Positions 49,892 through 58,372 of a stretch of 64,000 bases of DNA are shown piece by piece. Both the position numbers and the translations under genes were made by a program. Location of the stretch: NCBI RefSeq assembly GCF_013387485.1, contig NZ_JABBXB010000002.1:62001-126000 (forward strand). Reading direction: 5' to 3'. Below the pieces are notes generated by a model that ran no database searches, was not told the origin of the DNA, and saw nothing but the letters and a program-made list of their open reading frames with translations. This stretch comes from Stenotrophomonas sp. SAM-B (GTDB lineage Bacteria; Pseudomonadota; Gammaproteobacteria; Xanthomonadales; Xanthomonadaceae). The stretch's first letter is position 1; each line of letters opens with the position of its first letter.

Positions 49892-50341
49892 TCAACGCGC
49901 GGCGATCTCCTGCTGGACCAGCTCGCACAGCCCGCTTTCCTCGAAGCACACCTGCGCGCGCAGGGTGCCGCTCACGGGGGTGCTGCCTGCGGCGATGGGC
50001 AGGCGCAGCTGCCCGCGCTGGCTGAAGTAGGTATACCGATAGTCGCCGGCGAAGCTGCGGCCGTGGCCTTCGCGGGCGTCGACCGAACGCAGGCCCCCCT
50101 CCGCGTGTGTCCCATCCGCCAGCGTGATCCGCGCCGCGCGCGGGCCGATCTGCGGCTGCTCGAAATCCGACGCATACAGGATCCAGCCGGGCGCGATGCG
50201 TGCATCGATGACCAGCTCGCGGGTACCGTCGGCACGCCCTTCCAGCCGGGGATCGAGCACCACCTTCGGTATGTCGGCGGCAACGGCGCTGACGCTGGTC
50301 AGCAGCAACGCCGTGGCGATGGCGAGGAGGCTGCGATTCAC
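49892..50341 (-). CDS. Stand-alone DsbD N-terminal-domain-like periplasmic protein
   Basis: 149 aa with signal peptide (LLAIATALLLTSVSAVAA). ARIAPGWILYASDF and the end VCFEESGLCELVQQEI, with C132 and C139, resemble the alpha domain of DsbD (C-x5-C in the E. coli protein; C-x6-C here). The membrane and gamma domains of DsbD are missing. Probably takes electrons from another partner and passes them to the TlpA-like proteins. It overlaps the YceI gene by 4 nt. Confidence 0.75.
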   Translation of the reverse strand: MNRSLLAIATALLLTSVSAVAADIPKVVLDPRLEGRADGTRELVIDARIAPGWILYASDFEQPQIGPRAARITLADGTHAEGGLRSVDAREGHGRSFAGDYRYTYFSQRGQLRLPIAAGSTPVSGTLRAQVCFEESGLCELVQQEIAAR

Positions 50342-50919
50342 TCCTTGGCCCCCTGTGCCTCGGTGGTGATGCGCAGCTGCACTTCGTCGGCGATGTTGGG
50401 CAGGAAGGCGTCCAGGCCGAACTCGCTGCGGCGGATGACCGCAGTGGCATTGAAGCCGATCGTGGGCACCTTGCGGCTGGGATGCTCGCCGACCTTGTTG
50501 AGGGTGGCATCGAGCACGACCGGGCGTGTGACCCCGTGCAGGGTCAGCTCGCCGCTGATCTTCAGCCGACCGGTGCCCTGCGCGGCGACGGAGGTGCTGC
50601 GGAAGCTGGCCTGCGGGAACTTCGCGACGTCGAACAGCTTGTCACTCTTGACGATCTCGTCGAGCTTCGGGACGTGGGTGACCAGCTCGGCCAGGGGCAG
50701 TTCCACCTGCACCTGCGATGCCGTGGGCTTTGCCGCGTCGTAGATGAGGGTGCCGCTGCTGATTGCCGCGCGGCCGGTCGGGAAGGAAAAGCCGTTGTGG
50801 TTCCAGGTGAACAGCACATCGGTGTGGGTCGGGTCGAGCTGGTAGCTCACCGGTGCGGCGATCGCCACGGCGGGCGCGGTGGCGGCGGTGAGCAGGGTCA
50901 ACAGCAGGGCAGTACGCAT
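50338..50919 (-). CDS. YceI-family periplasmic lipocalin-like protein
   Basis: 193 aa from the ATG at 50919. Signal peptide LLLTLLTAATAPAVAIA. YQLDPTHTDVLFTWNHNGFSF, RISGELTLHGVTRPVVLDATL-type block (seen as KISGELTLHGVTRPVVLD) and GFNATAVIRRSEFGLD are the YceI beta-barrel features that bind isoprenoid lipids such as ubiquinone or polyprenols. Overlaps the DsbD-like gene; possibly a quinone carrier for the redox operon. Confidence 0.9.
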   Translation of the reverse strand: MRTALLLTLLTAATAPAVAIAAPVSYQLDPTHTDVLFTWNHNGFSFPTGRAAISSGTLIYDAAKPTASQVQVELPLAELVTHVPKLDEIVKSDKLFDVAKFPQASFRSTSVAAQGTGRLKISGELTLHGVTRPVVLDATLNKVGEHPSRKVPTIGFNATAVIRRSEFGLDAFLPNIADEVQLRITTEAQGAKE

Positions 50920-51032
50920 GGGCGGTTCTCTGGGAAGTGGCGCGCAGTCGCCCGCGGCGTCGCGAAGAGGCCGTGCGGGACGTGCATCGCAGGGAGGGGA
51001 CGGCGACCCGGAGTGCTGGCCGCCGCCGGGAA

Positions 51033-52382
51033 TTACGGGGCGACGGCCACTGACGCTGTCGTCGCGGGAGCAGCCGTTGCGGCCGCGCTGGCTGCATACG
51101 GATCCGGTTCGGCGATCAGCCCATCGAGCAGGCTGTTGAAGCGGGTCACGTAGTCCTGGTGATACTCGCCCGTGACCGTGCCGGTGTAGCCGGTATAGAT
51201 TTCGCGGACCTTGCCGTCGCGGCCGATGATGATGGTGGTGGGGAAGGCGGCCATGTAGTTCAGGCCCTTCAGCTTCTCGGTGGCTACCTTCTTGTCGGCG
51301 ATGCCGCCGAACACGATGTCGTAGCGGATGTCGAAGTAGTCCTTGAACGTGGTCAGGGTCTTCTTGAAGTAGTCGAAGTTGTCTTCCTGCTCGAAGGCCA
51401 CTGCCACCGCCTCCACGCCGCGGTGCTGGTTCTGCTTGAACCACGGTGCCAGGAAGTAGGTCTGGTCGGTGCAGTTCGGGCACCAGGTGCCGATCACTTC
51501 GACGATCACCACCTTGCCGCGGTACTTGTCGTCCTGCAGCGAGACCTGTCTGCCCTGCAGATCCGGGAAGCTGAAATCAATGCGGTCCTGGCCATCCTTG
51601 AGGAAGGTGAGCTTGTACGGATCGGGCAGCTCCACCTTGTCGCTCTTCTCGGCCTCGAACTTGACCACGTTGTAGATGCCGCTGCCGAACGCGCCCTGTA
51701 TGTTGCCGTCTTCATCGATCGTGCCGCGGATCAGCAGCGGACTGGGCCCACTGAAACCGGACAGGTAGAAGCGGTTGCCCTGCACGGTGCCTTCCAGCTC
51801 GCGGGTATCGCCGACCACGGTCATGAACACGCCGGAGAGGCGGTTGCCTTCCTGCTTGAGCAGCGCCACCTGATTGCGCTTGTCCTGGCGGGCGGCCTTG
51901 TCGATGGTCTGCACGGCCCACTTGCCGCTGAGGTCCGCCGCCGGCGCCTCGTCCTGGCCGGGTTTGACGAAGCGCCACGCCGCGCCCTGTTCGGCGGTGA
52001 AGGCGAGGTTGCGCGCACCGTTGCGGCTGGGCACCAGGTCCTTGTACTGTCCGACGAGGTGCTTTCCATCCGCGGAGACCTTGCCTTCCAGCACGGCGTC
52101 GTAGGTGTTCATCCGCACCGAGAACGTCCCGTCGTCGCGCGGGGTGACCTTGAACCTGTCCGTGCGCGAGCCGTTGAGCAGGGTGAAGGTCGCGTCCTGC
52201 GCACGCTTGCCCTTTACTTCGAAGTTGAAGGGAATGGGATCGCCATCGATATTGAATTCGCCGCGCCACACGCCTTCGGCAGGAAATGGCGCCTTGGCCG
52301 CGGCAGGCGCGGAACCGGCGAAAGACAGGCTTGAGGCCAGGAACAGGGCCGCGACGACGCGACAGGATAATGCCAGTTTCAT
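51033..52382 (-). CDS. Large TlpA/redoxin-domain periplasmic protein
   Basis: 449 aa from the ATG at 52382. Signal peptide LSCRVVAALFLASSLSFAGS. The N-terminal 270 residues are a beta-rich part (VWRGEFNIDGDPIPFNFEV, KWAVQTIDKAARQ). The C-terminal thioredoxin fold has VVIVEVIGTWCPNCTDQTYF, with WCPNC in place of WCGPC, and a cis-Pro in AAFPTTIIIG. A low-complexity Ala/Thr tail ends the protein. First gene of the redox operon. A periplasmic thiol reductase is likely; the N-terminal domain could bind the substrate. Confidence 0.82.
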   Translation of the reverse strand: MKLALSCRVVAALFLASSLSFAGSAPAAAKAPFPAEGVWRGEFNIDGDPIPFNFEVKGKRAQDATFTLLNGSRTDRFKVTPRDDGTFSVRMNTYDAVLEGKVSADGKHLVGQYKDLVPSRNGARNLAFTAEQGAAWRFVKPGQDEAPAADLSGKWAVQTIDKAARQDKRNQVALLKQEGNRLSGVFMTVVGDTRELEGTVQGNRFYLSGFSGPSPLLIRGTIDEDGNIQGAFGSGIYNVVKFEAEKSDKVELPDPYKLTFLKDGQDRIDFSFPDLQGRQVSLQDDKYRGKVVIVEVIGTWCPNCTDQTYFLAPWFKQNQHRGVEAVAVAFEQEDNFDYFKKTLTTFKDYFDIRYDIVFGGIADKKVATEKLKGLNYMAAFPTTIIIGRDGKVREIYTGYTGTVTGEYHQDYVTRFNSLLDGLIAEPDPYAASAAATAAPATTASVAVAP

Positions 52383-52733
52383 GAGTGTGCTTCCAGATAA
52401 TCCCCTTGGTCGCGCCAAGTCGCCGGCGATGCAGCCCCCGTTCCACTGCATCCGCTGATGGCCATCCCTGGCCGGTCCTGAGCCATCCATGGCGTGACAG
52501 GATTATTGCCACGTGAATGTCGTAAAAGTTCAGCGCGGCTTGGAACACCTTCTCATCACCATATTCTGCGGCGCGACGATGGCAGGCTGATAACCGTTTT
52601 GATATCAGCGCCGGTTTGCCGCTGGCGCCGACATCGGAGACCATGGGGCAGGAAGCGCCCACTCACCGGGCGCATGGACGCGTGCACGCCGCTTATTGCC
52701 GGCGCTGAACGCCGATGGAGGAGGGAACCCGAT
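52383..52733. other. Divergent intergenic region between redox operon and membrane gene
   Basis: 351 bp with no supportable gene. It must hold the promoter of the leftward redox operon and that of the rightward membrane-protein gene. I see no clear operator. Confidence 0.5.
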
Positions 52734-53342
52734 ATGAAACCCCTGCAGGGAATCCAGGTCTCGGTCTATACCCGCTGGCATCAATTGGCTGTGCCATTGG
52801 CCTTCGCACTGGCCGCCGGCAGTTTCATGTTCATCGTGCTCAATCGGGGACCGGTCGGCGTCGCGATCGTGGTCGCCCTGCTGTGCCTGGTGATTCCGCC
52901 CTTGCTCGCCTTCCAGGGATTTCCCACCCGCAACGAGGTGATGGTGATGCCCGACGGCCTGATGTTCTCCCGGCGCGACGCCGTGCCCTTTGCCGAGTTG
53001 TCCCGCTGGGGAACTGACGACTACCTCACCCTGGTGCGGCCGGGCAGAGCGACACTGATGGTGAGCGCGGCGGACCTGCAGAGTCGCGACCGGCTGCTGC
53101 GCGAGTTCCAGCACGCACTGGACACCTGGCATCGACAGCAGCCAGCGCTGACGGAGCCGATCCGGCGCACCTGGTTTTATGGGTCCGTACGTGCCCGCGC
53201 CATCGGTGCCTTGATCGTCGCGCTGGCAGCAGTGTGCATTGTCATGGCGCTGCGATTGCGTGAGCCGTCCATATCGCTGGCCATTGTCGGGGCCTTGGGC
53301 GGAGTGTTCGGGGTTTTCATGCTGTTGGGCCGTCGCGTCTGA
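52734..53342 (+). CDS. Membrane protein with PH-like domain, unknown function
   Basis: 202 aa; GGAGG lies 9 nt before the ATG. Two N-terminal helices (HQLAVPLAFALAAGSFMFIV, VAIVVALLCLVIPPLLAF), a central beta-rich domain (NEVMVMPDGLMFSRRDAVPF, TLVRPGRATLMVSA) that looks like a bacterial PH/YcxB-like fold, and two C-terminal helices (AIGALIVALAAVCIVMAL, AIVGALGGVFGVFMLL). No family assigned with confidence. Confidence 0.65.
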   Translation: MKPLQGIQVSVYTRWHQLAVPLAFALAAGSFMFIVLNRGPVGVAIVVALLCLVIPPLLAFQGFPTRNEVMVMPDGLMFSRRDAVPFAELSRWGTDDYLTLVRPGRATLMVSAADLQSRDRLLREFQHALDTWHRQQPALTEPIRRTWFYGSVRARAIGALIVALAAVCIVMALRLREPSISLAIVGALGGVFGVFMLLGRRV

Positions 53343-53478
53343 GCAGCGGGTGGGTGCCGCGATGATGCCATCGCGTCCACACCGTCTTGTTTTCAGCGTC
53401 TCGCGTATTTCACGACCGCAAGCGCAGCCTGCCGATGCGAGCTGCGTCCGCAGCGCATGAAAAGGAGTGCCATACGCT

Positions 53479-54519
53479 ATGAATACCCGAGGCGATTACG
53501 CCCACCCGGAGCCCGTCGCTGCCGCGACCGTGGCCGTGGTCACCCCACCGCCGGTGGTGGATCTTCCGCGCGACAGCGCTGTGTCATGGGGTGCCATCCT
53601 GGCCGGTGCGATCGCCGCCGCGGCGCTCTCGCTGATTCTGGTGATACTCGGTGTAGGCCTGGGCCTTTCATCGGTGTCGCCGTGGTCGTTCGAGGGTGTG
53701 ACGGCCGAGACGTTCGGCTGGTCCAGCATCGCCTGGTTGACCTTTACCGCCATCGCCTCGTCCGGTCTGGGTGGCTATCTGGCGGGGCGCCTGCGCACGA
53801 AGTGGAGCAACATCCACGGCGATGAGACGTACTTCCGCGACACCGCGCATGGTTTCGTCTCGTGGGCGGTGGCCACGCTGCTCACTGCCGCGCTGCTGAC
53901 CTCGGCCATCGGCGGCATCCTCGGCGCGGGTGCCAAGGTTGCCGGTGCCACTGCCGGTGCCGCCGCCTCGACGGCAGGCGGTATTGCCGCAGCCGGTGCA
54001 GGTTCGGCGGCGATGGGCAACGACCAGGGTGACGTGCAGTACTGGGTGGATTCGCTGTTCCGTGCGAGCCCGACCGCTGCGCAGCCCGCGCCGCCGGCGG
54101 GTCCGCTCGATTCGGCGGCACCGCCCGCACCGCCCGCGAACGGCGCTGTTCCGCCGCCGCGCCCGATGCCGGGTGCAGACCGTCGCCCGGACAGCCGTGA
54201 GGTCCGTACCGAGGTCAACCGCATCATCGTCAACAGCCTGAAGTCCGACACCATGGATCCGGCCGATACGCAGTACCTGGGCCAACTGGTGGCGGCGCAG
54301 ACCGGCATGAGCCAGGCCGAGGCACAGGCCCGCGTGACCGATGTCCAGACCCGCCTGCGCGCTGCGCTGGATAGCGCCAAGGAGCAGGCCAAGCAGGCGG
54401 CAGACGATGCCCGCAAGGCCACCGCCTACGCCGCGCTGTGGTTGTTCATCACGCTGCTGATCGGTGCCTTCATCGCCAGCCTGAGTGCCACCTGGGGCGG
54501 CCGTCGCCGCGACCTGTGA
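53479..54519 (+). CDS. Four-span membrane protein with Ala/Pro-rich loop
   Basis: 346 aa from the ATG at 53479, with AAAGGAG 11 nt upstream. Helices at WGAILAGAIAAAALSLILVILG, SIAWLTFTAIASSGLGGYLAG, FVSWAVATLLTAALLTSAIGG and LWLFITLLIGAFIASLSATWGG. Between them lies a long proline/alanine-rich loop and a helical segment (AALDSAKEQAKQAADDARKATAY). Similar proteins are widespread in xanthomonads without a known role. Followed by a 23-aa frame after a strong ribosome site. Confidence 0.75.
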   Translation: MNTRGDYAHPEPVAAATVAVVTPPPVVDLPRDSAVSWGAILAGAIAAAALSLILVILGVGLGLSSVSPWSFEGVTAETFGWSSIAWLTFTAIASSGLGGYLAGRLRTKWSNIHGDETYFRDTAHGFVSWAVATLLTAALLTSAIGGILGAGAKVAGATAGAAASTAGGIAAAGAGSAAMGNDQGDVQYWVDSLFRASPTAAQPAPPAGPLDSAAPPAPPANGAVPPPRPMPGADRRPDSREVRTEVNRIIVNSLKSDTMDPADTQYLGQLVAAQTGMSQAEAQARVTDVQTRLRAALDSAKEQAKQAADDARKATAYAALWLFITLLIGAFIASLSATWGGRRRDL

Positions 54520-54547
54520 TCCTGACCACCTCAAGGGAGGAAACACC

Positions 54548-54619
54548 ATGAAGTACATTCTGCTGTGGATGCTCGGCATTCCGATTCCGCTGCTGCTCCT
54601 GTTCGCGCTGCTGCGCTGA
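54548..54619 (+). CDS. 23-aa hydrophobic micropeptide
   Basis: MKYILLWMLGIPIPLLLLFALLR, preceded by AAGGGAGG 7 nt upstream of the ATG and followed 9 nt later by a strong UUCG-loop terminator. It is one membrane helix. The gene is below most annotation limits, but the ribosome site, spacing and terminator support it as real. It starts 28 nt after the membrane protein gene and is probably in its operon. Confidence 0.65.
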   Translation: MKYILLWMLGIPIPLLLLFALLR

Positions 54620-54628
54620 CCGCTCCAC

Positions 54629-54656
54629 CATCAGGCCGCCTTCGGGCGGCCTGATG
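54629..54656 (+). terminator. Strong Rho-independent terminator
   Basis: CATCAGGCCGCC and GGCGGCCTGATG form a perfect 12-bp stem with a TTCG tetraloop, 9 nt after the micropeptide stop. The T-tract is short (CGTTGTGG). Confidence 0.8.
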
Positions 54657-54876
54657 CGTTGTGGCGGCGTGCCGTTGCGATGCTGCTGCGCGCGTGACGC
54701 ACTGGCAGTATCTGAACGAGTCAGGGAAGTGCAGGGAACCTTCACGCCGCTGGCATCCATCGTCATGCCCAATCTTCCTGAATTCATTTAAGCTTTGACG
54801 ATTGCGACCCCCATTCATATCGGTGATTGGTCGCAGGCCCACCCGCGGGTTTTCCCCTTTTTTCAGGACCTTTTCC

Positions 54877-55737
54877 ATGGCGGCTTTGCAGCAGCGCACG
54901 ATCGATCTCATCCGCAGCCACCAGGAGCCCTTGTTGGCCGCGTGGGTCGGCACTCTCACCGATGCCGGCCGCGCCCAGGACGGCCGGCTTTCTGCCCGTG
55001 AGCTGGACACCCAGGTCCGCGAGTTCTGGCGCCTGTTCCTGGACGCACTGTCGGCCACGGACGTCAGCTCCGTCGCGCGGGCAGAGTGGCAGGACGTCCG
55101 CCGTTTGCTGGAGGAGCTGTCGCGCGAGCGCGTGCTGAAGGGATTCAATTCCTCGGAAACCGCCAGCTTCATCTTCTCGCTGAAGCGCCCGCTGTTCGAG
55201 GTGATCCAGCAGGGCTACGCGAATGATCCGGCACTGCTGGGCGACCAGCTGTGGGCGATCTCCGAACTGATCGATCAGCTGGGGCTGTACACGGTTACCG
55301 CGTTCCAGAAAACCCGCGAAGACGTGATCCAGCGCCAGCAGGAAGAAATGCTCGAGCTGTCCACGCCGGTGGTGAAGCTGTGGGAGGGCGTGCTGGCGCT
55401 GCCGATGATCGGCACGCTGGATTCGCAGCGCACCCAGGTAGTGATGGAGTCGCTGCTGCAGCGCATCGTGGATACCGGGTCTGAAATCGCCATCATCGAT
55501 ATCACCGGCGTCCCGACCGTGGACACGCTGGTGGCCCAGCATCTGCTGAAGACCGTCACCGCCATCCGCCTGATGGGCGCCGATGCGATCATCAGCGGCG
55601 TGCGCCCGCAGATCGCCCAGACCATCGTGCACCTGGGACTGGACCTCAATGGCATCGTGACCAAGGCCAATCTGGCCGACGCACTGGCGCTGGCGCTCAA
55701 GCGCACTGGCCAGACCGTCACCCGGACCGCCCGCTGA
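54877..55737 (+). CDS. rsbR: RsbR-type stressosome protein (N-terminal RsbR domain plus STAS)
   Basis: 286 aa from the ATG at 54877, with AGGAC upstream. The N-terminal helical non-haem globin-like domain has QEPLLAAWVGTLTD and REFWRLFLDAL. The C-terminal STAS domain has AIIDITGVPTVDTLVAQHLL and SGVRPQIAQTIVHLGLDL, which include the two threonines phosphorylated by RsbT in B. subtilis (Thr171, Thr205). It forms the sensing shell of the stressosome together with the next gene, RsbS. First gene of a tight six-gene operon. Confidence 0.92.
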   Translation: MAALQQRTIDLIRSHQEPLLAAWVGTLTDAGRAQDGRLSARELDTQVREFWRLFLDALSATDVSSVARAEWQDVRRLLEELSRERVLKGFNSSETASFIFSLKRPLFEVIQQGYANDPALLGDQLWAISELIDQLGLYTVTAFQKTREDVIQRQQEEMLELSTPVVKLWEGVLALPMIGTLDSQRTQVVMESLLQRIVDTGSEIAIIDITGVPTVDTLVAQHLLKTVTAIRLMGADAIISGVRPQIAQTIVHLGLDLNGIVTKANLADALALALKRTGQTVTRTAR

Positions 55738-55738
55738 G

Positions 55739-56110
55739 ATGGAGCGTATTCCGATCCTGCAGATGGGCGATCTGCTGCTGGTGACCATCCAGGTGGACAT
55801 GCATGACCAGCTGGCGCTGACCCTGCAGGACGACCTCACCGAGAAGATCCGCAGCACCTCGGCGCGCGGTGTGCTGATCGACATTTCCGCACTGGACATC
55901 GTCGATTCGTTCATCGGCCGCATGATCGCCACCATTTCGTCGCTGGCCCGGATCATGGACGCCACCACGGTGGTGGTCGGCATGCAGCCTGCGGTCGCGA
56001 TCACGCTGGTCGAGCTGGGCCTCACGCTCAGTGGCGTACGCACCGCGCTCAATGTGGAGCGGGGCATGAAGCTGCTGCAGCGCACCGACGACGACGAAGC
56101 CAGCTCATGA
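55739..56110 (+). CDS. rsbS: RsbS stressosome scaffold (STAS)
   Basis: 123 aa, starting one base after the rsbR stop. LIDISALDIVDSFIGRMIA contains Ser57, the serine phosphorylated by RsbT in the stressosome (Ser59 in B. subtilis). The end overlaps the rsbT ATG by 4 nt. Assembles with RsbR into the pseudo-icosahedral complex that holds RsbT until stress. Confidence 0.93.
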   Translation: MERIPILQMGDLLLVTIQVDMHDQLALTLQDDLTEKIRSTSARGVLIDISALDIVDSFIGRMIATISSLARIMDATTVVVGMQPAVAITLVELGLTLSGVRTALNVERGMKLLQRTDDDEASS

Positions 56111-56508
56111 CGGCGTCCAGTGGTTCGCTGCCGATCCGCATCGAGCAGGATGTGGTGCTGGCCCGCCAGGCCGCACGTCAGATCTGCGTGGCGTGCAAGC
56201 TGCGCTTGATCGACCAGACCAAGCTGGTGACCGCCGCCAGTGAACTGGCCCGCAATGCCGTCATCTACGGTGGCGGTGGGACCATGGACTGGGACGTGGT
56301 CGAGAAGGGACTGCGCAAGGGCGTACGGCTGGTCTTCGCCGACAACGGCCCGGGCATTCCGGATGTCGCACAGGCCCTGACCGACGGCTGGTCGTCCGGC
56401 TCCGGCATGGGCCTGGGCCTGTCCGGTTCGCGCCGGCTGGTGGATGAGTTCGAACTGGAGAGTGCACCGGGGCAGGGCACCCGTATCACGATCACCAAAT
56501 GGAGCTGA
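56107..56508 (+). CDS. rsbT: RsbT serine/threonine kinase (GHKL fold)
   Basis: 133 aa. SELARNAVIYGGGG (N-box), VFADNGPGIPDV (G1) and SSGSGMGLGLSGSRRLVDEF (G2) form the ATP-binding GHKL fold. Phosphorylates RsbR and RsbS, then leaves to activate a phosphatase or other target. Overlaps the previous gene by 4 nt and the next by 10 nt. Confidence 0.93.
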   Translation: MTASSGSLPIRIEQDVVLARQAARQICVACKLRLIDQTKLVTAASELARNAVIYGGGGTMDWDVVEKGLRKGVRLVFADNGPGIPDVAQALTDGWSSGSGMGLGLSGSRRLVDEFELESAPGQGTRITITKWS

Positions 56509-57515
56509 ACTTCGGCGGCCGGGTGACGCGGATCGTGGTGGTCGAGGAAACCTCACAGGTCGGGCAGGCCCGGCGCGAAGCGCTGGCGCTGGCCGATCTG
56601 ATCGGCCTGGATGAAATGGATGCCGGCCGCGCGGCGTTGGTGGCCACGGAGATGGCGACCAATGTGCTCAAGCATGGGCGCGGTGGACGCATGTACCTGT
56701 CCGAGGTCTGTGGCCGCGGCGGCAAGGGTGTGGAGCTGTGCACCGTGGACACCGGTCCGGGCTTCTCCCTGGCCGAGTGTCTGCCGGACGGCTACTCGAC
56801 CGGCGGCACGCAAGGGCTGGGGCTGGGTGCGATCCAGCGCCAGGCCACCGTGCTGGACGCCTGGTCCGACGGCAAAGGCGCGGTGGTCGTGGCGCGGATC
56901 TACGCCAGTCGTGCGCCCCGCGATATCGACGTGGCCTACGGTGCGCTGCGCATTCCGATGCGGCACGAGCTGGCCTGCGGCGATGCGTGGCATATCCGTG
57001 CGGACGGACAGACCGTGGCGGTCACCGTGATCGATGGGCTGGGGCATGGATTGCCCGCCGCCGACGCAGCTCAGTCGGGTGTGAATGCCGTCGCCGAGTC
57101 GTCTGCGGTTGGCGCGCCGGGGTTGATCGGCGTCCTGCATGCCGGCATGTCGGGCACCCGCGGCGGTGCGGCGGCGGTGGCCTGCGTGGACCTGGCGAGT
57201 GCCCAGGTGGAGTTCGCCGGCATCGGCAACATTGCCGCCAGTCTGTGCGAGCCCACCGGTTCGCGTGGGTTGGCATCACACCCGGGTATCGTCGGGGTGC
57301 AGTACCGCAAGGCACAACCATTCCATTTTCACGCGGCGGCAGGCACGCTGCTGGTCATGCACAGTGATGGACTGCAGGCGCGCTGGAGCCTGCGCGACTA
57401 CCCCGGCCTGTTCCACCGCCACCCGGCCTTGATCGTGGCGGTGCTGCACCGTGATTTCGATCGTGGCCGGGATGACGCCGGCATCGTTGCCCTGCGTCTT
57501 GGAGACCTGCATTGA
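56499..57515 (+). CDS. Fusion of RsbW/RsbT-like GHKL and SpoIIE/RsbX-type phosphatase
   Basis: 338 aa. Residues 1-135 are a GHKL anti-sigma-like domain (ALVATEMATNVLKHG, VDTGPGFSLAECLPDG, GTQGLGLGAIQRQ). Residues 145-338 are a PP2C-like SpoIIE phosphatase (VAVTVIDGLGHGLPAADAA, VACVDLASAQVEFAGIGNI, LLVMHSDGLQARW), close to RsbX which resets phosphorylated RsbS/RsbR. The fusion joins kinase-type and phosphatase-type parts in one protein. It overlaps the kinase gene by a TTGA. Confidence 0.88.
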   Translation: MELNFGGRVTRIVVVEETSQVGQARREALALADLIGLDEMDAGRAALVATEMATNVLKHGRGGRMYLSEVCGRGGKGVELCTVDTGPGFSLAECLPDGYSTGGTQGLGLGAIQRQATVLDAWSDGKGAVVVARIYASRAPRDIDVAYGALRIPMRHELACGDAWHIRADGQTVAVTVIDGLGHGLPAADAAQSGVNAVAESSAVGAPGLIGVLHAGMSGTRGGAAAVACVDLASAQVEFAGIGNIAASLCEPTGSRGLASHPGIVGVQYRKAQPFHFHAAAGTLLVMHSDGLQARWSLRDYPGLFHRHPALIVAVLHRDFDRGRDDAGIVALRLGDLH

Positions 57516-58372
57516 GCGCCACCCCCCACGATCAGGAGCTGCAACGGCTGCGCCTGGAGGCCGATGCGCTGCGCGCTGAACTGGATGAAACCAACCAGGG
57601 TGTGTTGGCGCTCTATGCCGAGCTGGACGAGCAGGCCGAGCAGCTGCGCGAGGTGTCCGAGCTGAAGAGCCGGTTCCTGTCCTACATGAGCCATGAGTTC
57701 CGCACGCCGTTGGGCTCGATCCTGAGCATGACGCGGCTGTTGGAGGATGGCATGGACGGGCCGCTGACCGAGGAGCAGCGCCGGCAGGTGCGCTTCATCA
57801 GTACCTCGACCAGCGAACTGCGCGAGATGGTGGACGACCTGCTGGACCTGGCCAAGATCGAGGCGGGGCGGATCACGATTTCGCCGGCCTGGTTCGACCT
57901 GATGGACCTGTTCTCGGCGCTGCGCGGCATGTTCCGTCCCTTGGTGGAAGGCAACCAGGTGGACCTGCTGTTCGAGGATCCGCCGGTGATGCCGATGCTG
58001 TACACCGATGACAAGAAGCTGGCGCAGATCCTGCGCAACTTCATTTCCAATGCGCTGAAGTTCACGCCCAGCGGCCAGGTGGTGGTATCGACCCAGCTGG
58101 AGGGTGAGAACGCGGTGCGCTTCAGTGTCCGCGATACCGGCATCGGCATCCCGGCGGAGCTGCAGTCGACCCTGTTCGAGGATTTCGTGCAGGTCGATAC
58201 CCCGCTGCAGAAGCGCCTGCGCGGGACCGGCCTCGGTCTGTCGCTGTGCAAACGCTTCGCCGAGCTGCTCGGTGGCCATGTCGGCGTCGAGAGCGAGATC
58301 GGGACAGGCTCGAATTTCTACGTGGTGCTGCCGCTGACCCTGGCCACGGAGGCCGTGAATGCCGATTCCTGA
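57512..58372 (+). CDS. Cytosolic histidine kinase of the stressosome operon
   Basis: 286 aa from a TTG start with GGAG 7 nt upstream, overlapping the previous stop. An N-terminal coiled coil (residues 8-50) leads into the H-box with H61 in FLSYMSHEFRTPLGSI. The ATPase domain has FISNALKFTPSG, VRDTGIGIPAEL and LRGTGLGLSLCKRFAELLGG. No sensor domain or membrane helix, so input must come from a protein, presumably the stressosome. Output is likely the following receiver-bearing kinase. Confidence 0.9.
   Translation: MSATPHDQELQRLRLEADALRAELDETNQGVLALYAELDEQAEQLREVSELKSRFLSYMSHEFRTPLGSILSMTRLLEDGMDGPLTEEQRRQVRFISTSTSELREMVDDLLDLAKIEAGRITISPAWFDLMDLFSALRGMFRPLVEGNQVDLLFEDPPVMPMLYTDDKKLAQILRNFISNALKFTPSGQVVVSTQLEGENAVRFSVRDTGIGIPAELQSTLFEDFVQVDTPLQKRLRGTGLGLSLCKRFAELLGGHVGVESEIGTGSNFYVVLPLTLATEAVNADS

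Noticed and set aside
45638..52382. Methanobactin biosynthesis operon
   Set aside because: There is no precursor peptide, MbnB/MbnC or MbnP that I can recognise; only a MauG-like protein and a TonB receptor are shared.
54784..56556. 590-codon open frame opposite rsbR, rsbS and rsbT
   Set aside because: Antisense to three well-recognised stressosome genes; no domain in it.
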